Source: Candidatus Sabulitectum sp. (GTDB lineage Bacteria > Fermentibacterota > Fermentibacteria > Fermentibacterales > JCC-6). Taken from it: a stretch of DNA of 7,632 nucleotides. This document shows positions 6,891-7,632 of the stretch, in pieces. The notes beneath the pieces are model-generated. The model saw only the letters and a program-made list of their open reading frames with translations, had not been told where the DNA came from and did not search any database. Positions within the stretch are counted from its first letter, which is position 1. Each line of letters opens with the position of its first letter. Position numbers and translations under genes: made by a program. The stretch is from positions 1 through 7,632 of the forward strand of contig JAOZLN010000039.1 of NCBI GenBank assembly GCA_029934845.1. The letters are read 5' to 3'.

Positions 6891-6975
6891 CCTAAATTCC
6901 CGTCAAATTATACCTACACCGGCAACGGGACACCAAATACCTTGTAAATTTCTTTCTGTCGTTTGGTCAGTGGGA
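6891..6975 (-). repeat. IS-end direct repeat, right copy
   Basis: These 85 bases are the counterpart of 4030-4111 in the same orientation. They contain the last codons of the transposase, its stop at 6914-6916 and 23 bases to the presumed outer end CCTAAATTCCC. Relative to the left copy there are 3 extra bases, making the tail GVPLPV instead of GVSPV. Confidence 0.8.
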
Positions 6976-7632
6976 AAAGTATCCGGCGCTCTCAAGTTCC
7001 TGTGCAATCACATCATCGCGGGTGTTTATTGTGTACCCGCTTTCATTCTTTGGTGACTTGCGAATGACCAGGTAGTGTTCAAACTCATTCTTCAATTTGC
7101 CATTGTCAGGATTCATCTGTGCCTCTTCTACAAGTTGTCTGACTGTGCTGTAAAGTCGGTTCATGACTGCAGTTGCTTTCAGGTCATTGTAAAAAACATG
7201 GACAAAGAGCTTGTGGTCTTTGCTCCAGGAACGCTCAAGGGATACTCCTCGAAGAGTATCTTCTCCGCAGACAATTGTGTTCTGAATGCTGTCGATGTTC
7301 TTGCACTCGGATTTAGTCATCTTTTTGTAAACCCAAGCGTGAGGGGAAGCGCCAGCAGGAACCGTACACCCTCTCTTTCAAGAAGCATATTGATATTCTT
7401 TCTGCTTGAAAATTCTTTATCCATAACGAGCATTACCTGTTTAAGCTCATCAGGAGCCATTTGTGCAATGGTGGTTTCCAGTGTGCTGACATCTCTGGTG
7501 CTACCATTCCGGGTTTGCACCAGAAGATTTCCTGCGGGTCTTGAATTTAAAAAGAGACAGGCCCGATTTTTTGACAATTCATCATTCGCTTGTGTAGGAT
7601 CGCAACATGATGATAAAAACAAGCCATAACAC
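6914..7632 (-). pseudogene. DDE transposase (IS1634/IS4-like), frameshifted and internally deleted
   Basis: Reading from the right edge, one frame gives RDVSTLETTIAQM, then VMDKEFSSRKNIN, which corresponds to the DKGFYS catalytic Asp block of this family, and LLALPLTLGF, then stops at 7317-7319. The next frame continues at once (KKMTKSECKN) through LFVHVFYNDLKA, LVIRKSPKNESGYTIN and QELESAGYF, then stops at 6967-6969. The family tail PLTKRQKEIYKVFGVPLPV follows in a third frame, to 6914. In intact relatives well over a hundred residues, including the third acidic residue in a YRxKDxxEK block, lie between AGYF and PLTK; here they are absent. So there is one frameshift near 7318 and one internal deletion with a frame change near 6976. 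The DKEF sequence also replaces a conserved Gly. It cannot encode an active transposase. The N-terminal part is outside the window. Confidence 0.8.

Larger units (their letters stand above)
6891..7632 (-). mobile_element. Decayed insertion sequence, IS1634/IS4-like, 3' part
   Basis: One end of an insertion sequence is defined by the repeat start at 6891; the other end lies beyond 7632. Its only gene is a disrupted DDE transposase on the minus strand. No target duplication can be tested because the far end is not in the window. Confidence 0.75.

Noticed and set aside
4030..6975. The two repeated segments as a CRISPR, retron or phage attachment pair
   Set aside because: There are only two copies 2.8 kb apart, both coding for a recognisable transposase C-terminus; the IS explanation is sufficient.
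7075..7629. Plus-strand frame of 184 codons over the right IS remnant
   Set aside because: It is antisense to a transposase whose motifs are clear on the minus strand; the frame stays open by chance of codon use.

Overview
The window is a bacterial segment of moderate GC content. All of its convincing genes lie on the minus strand. Nothing in it fixes the taxon. A hybrid kinase with a cytoplasmic FIST partner, an exported TPR plus SUMF1-fold protein and degraded IS elements would suit an uncultivated Gram-negative-type lineage (for example Fermentibacterota/FCB-like or spirochaete-like), but that is a guess.

Reading in the direction of transcription (high to low coordinates): 7632-6891 is the 3' part of a decayed IS1634/IS4-like DDE transposase that runs off the right edge, with a frameshift and an internal deletion. 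6890-6497 is a non-coding stretch with a plausible sigma70-type promoter and a 12-bp palindrome. 6496-4274 encodes a 740-residue exported protein made of an N-terminal domain of unknown fold, TPR-like helices, a SUMF1/FGE-sulfatase fold and an NTF2-like tail. 4265-4030 holds a second, shorter IS remnant whose last 82 bases match the end of the right-hand remnant in the same orientation, so the SUMF1-fold gene is bracketed by direct repeats. 3900-3760 is a control region with a good promoter and two small inverted repeats.

3759-2620 encodes a FIST sensor protein. Four bases after its stop, 2615-450 encodes a 721-residue soluble hybrid histidine kinase (coiled coil, HisKA, HATPase_c, REC, REC, Hpt). 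These two form a tight, probably translationally coupled operon: FIST would bind a small cytoplasmic ligand and the kinase would carry the whole phosphorelay except the final output regulator, which is not in the window. 283-1 is the start of an unrecognised open frame on the same strand that leaves the window at the left edge.

I found no RNA gene, CRISPR array or clearly new multi-gene system. The items most worth a second look are the FIST/kinase pair with no visible output, the odd cysteine-bearing SUMF1-fold protein, and the paired IS scars around it.
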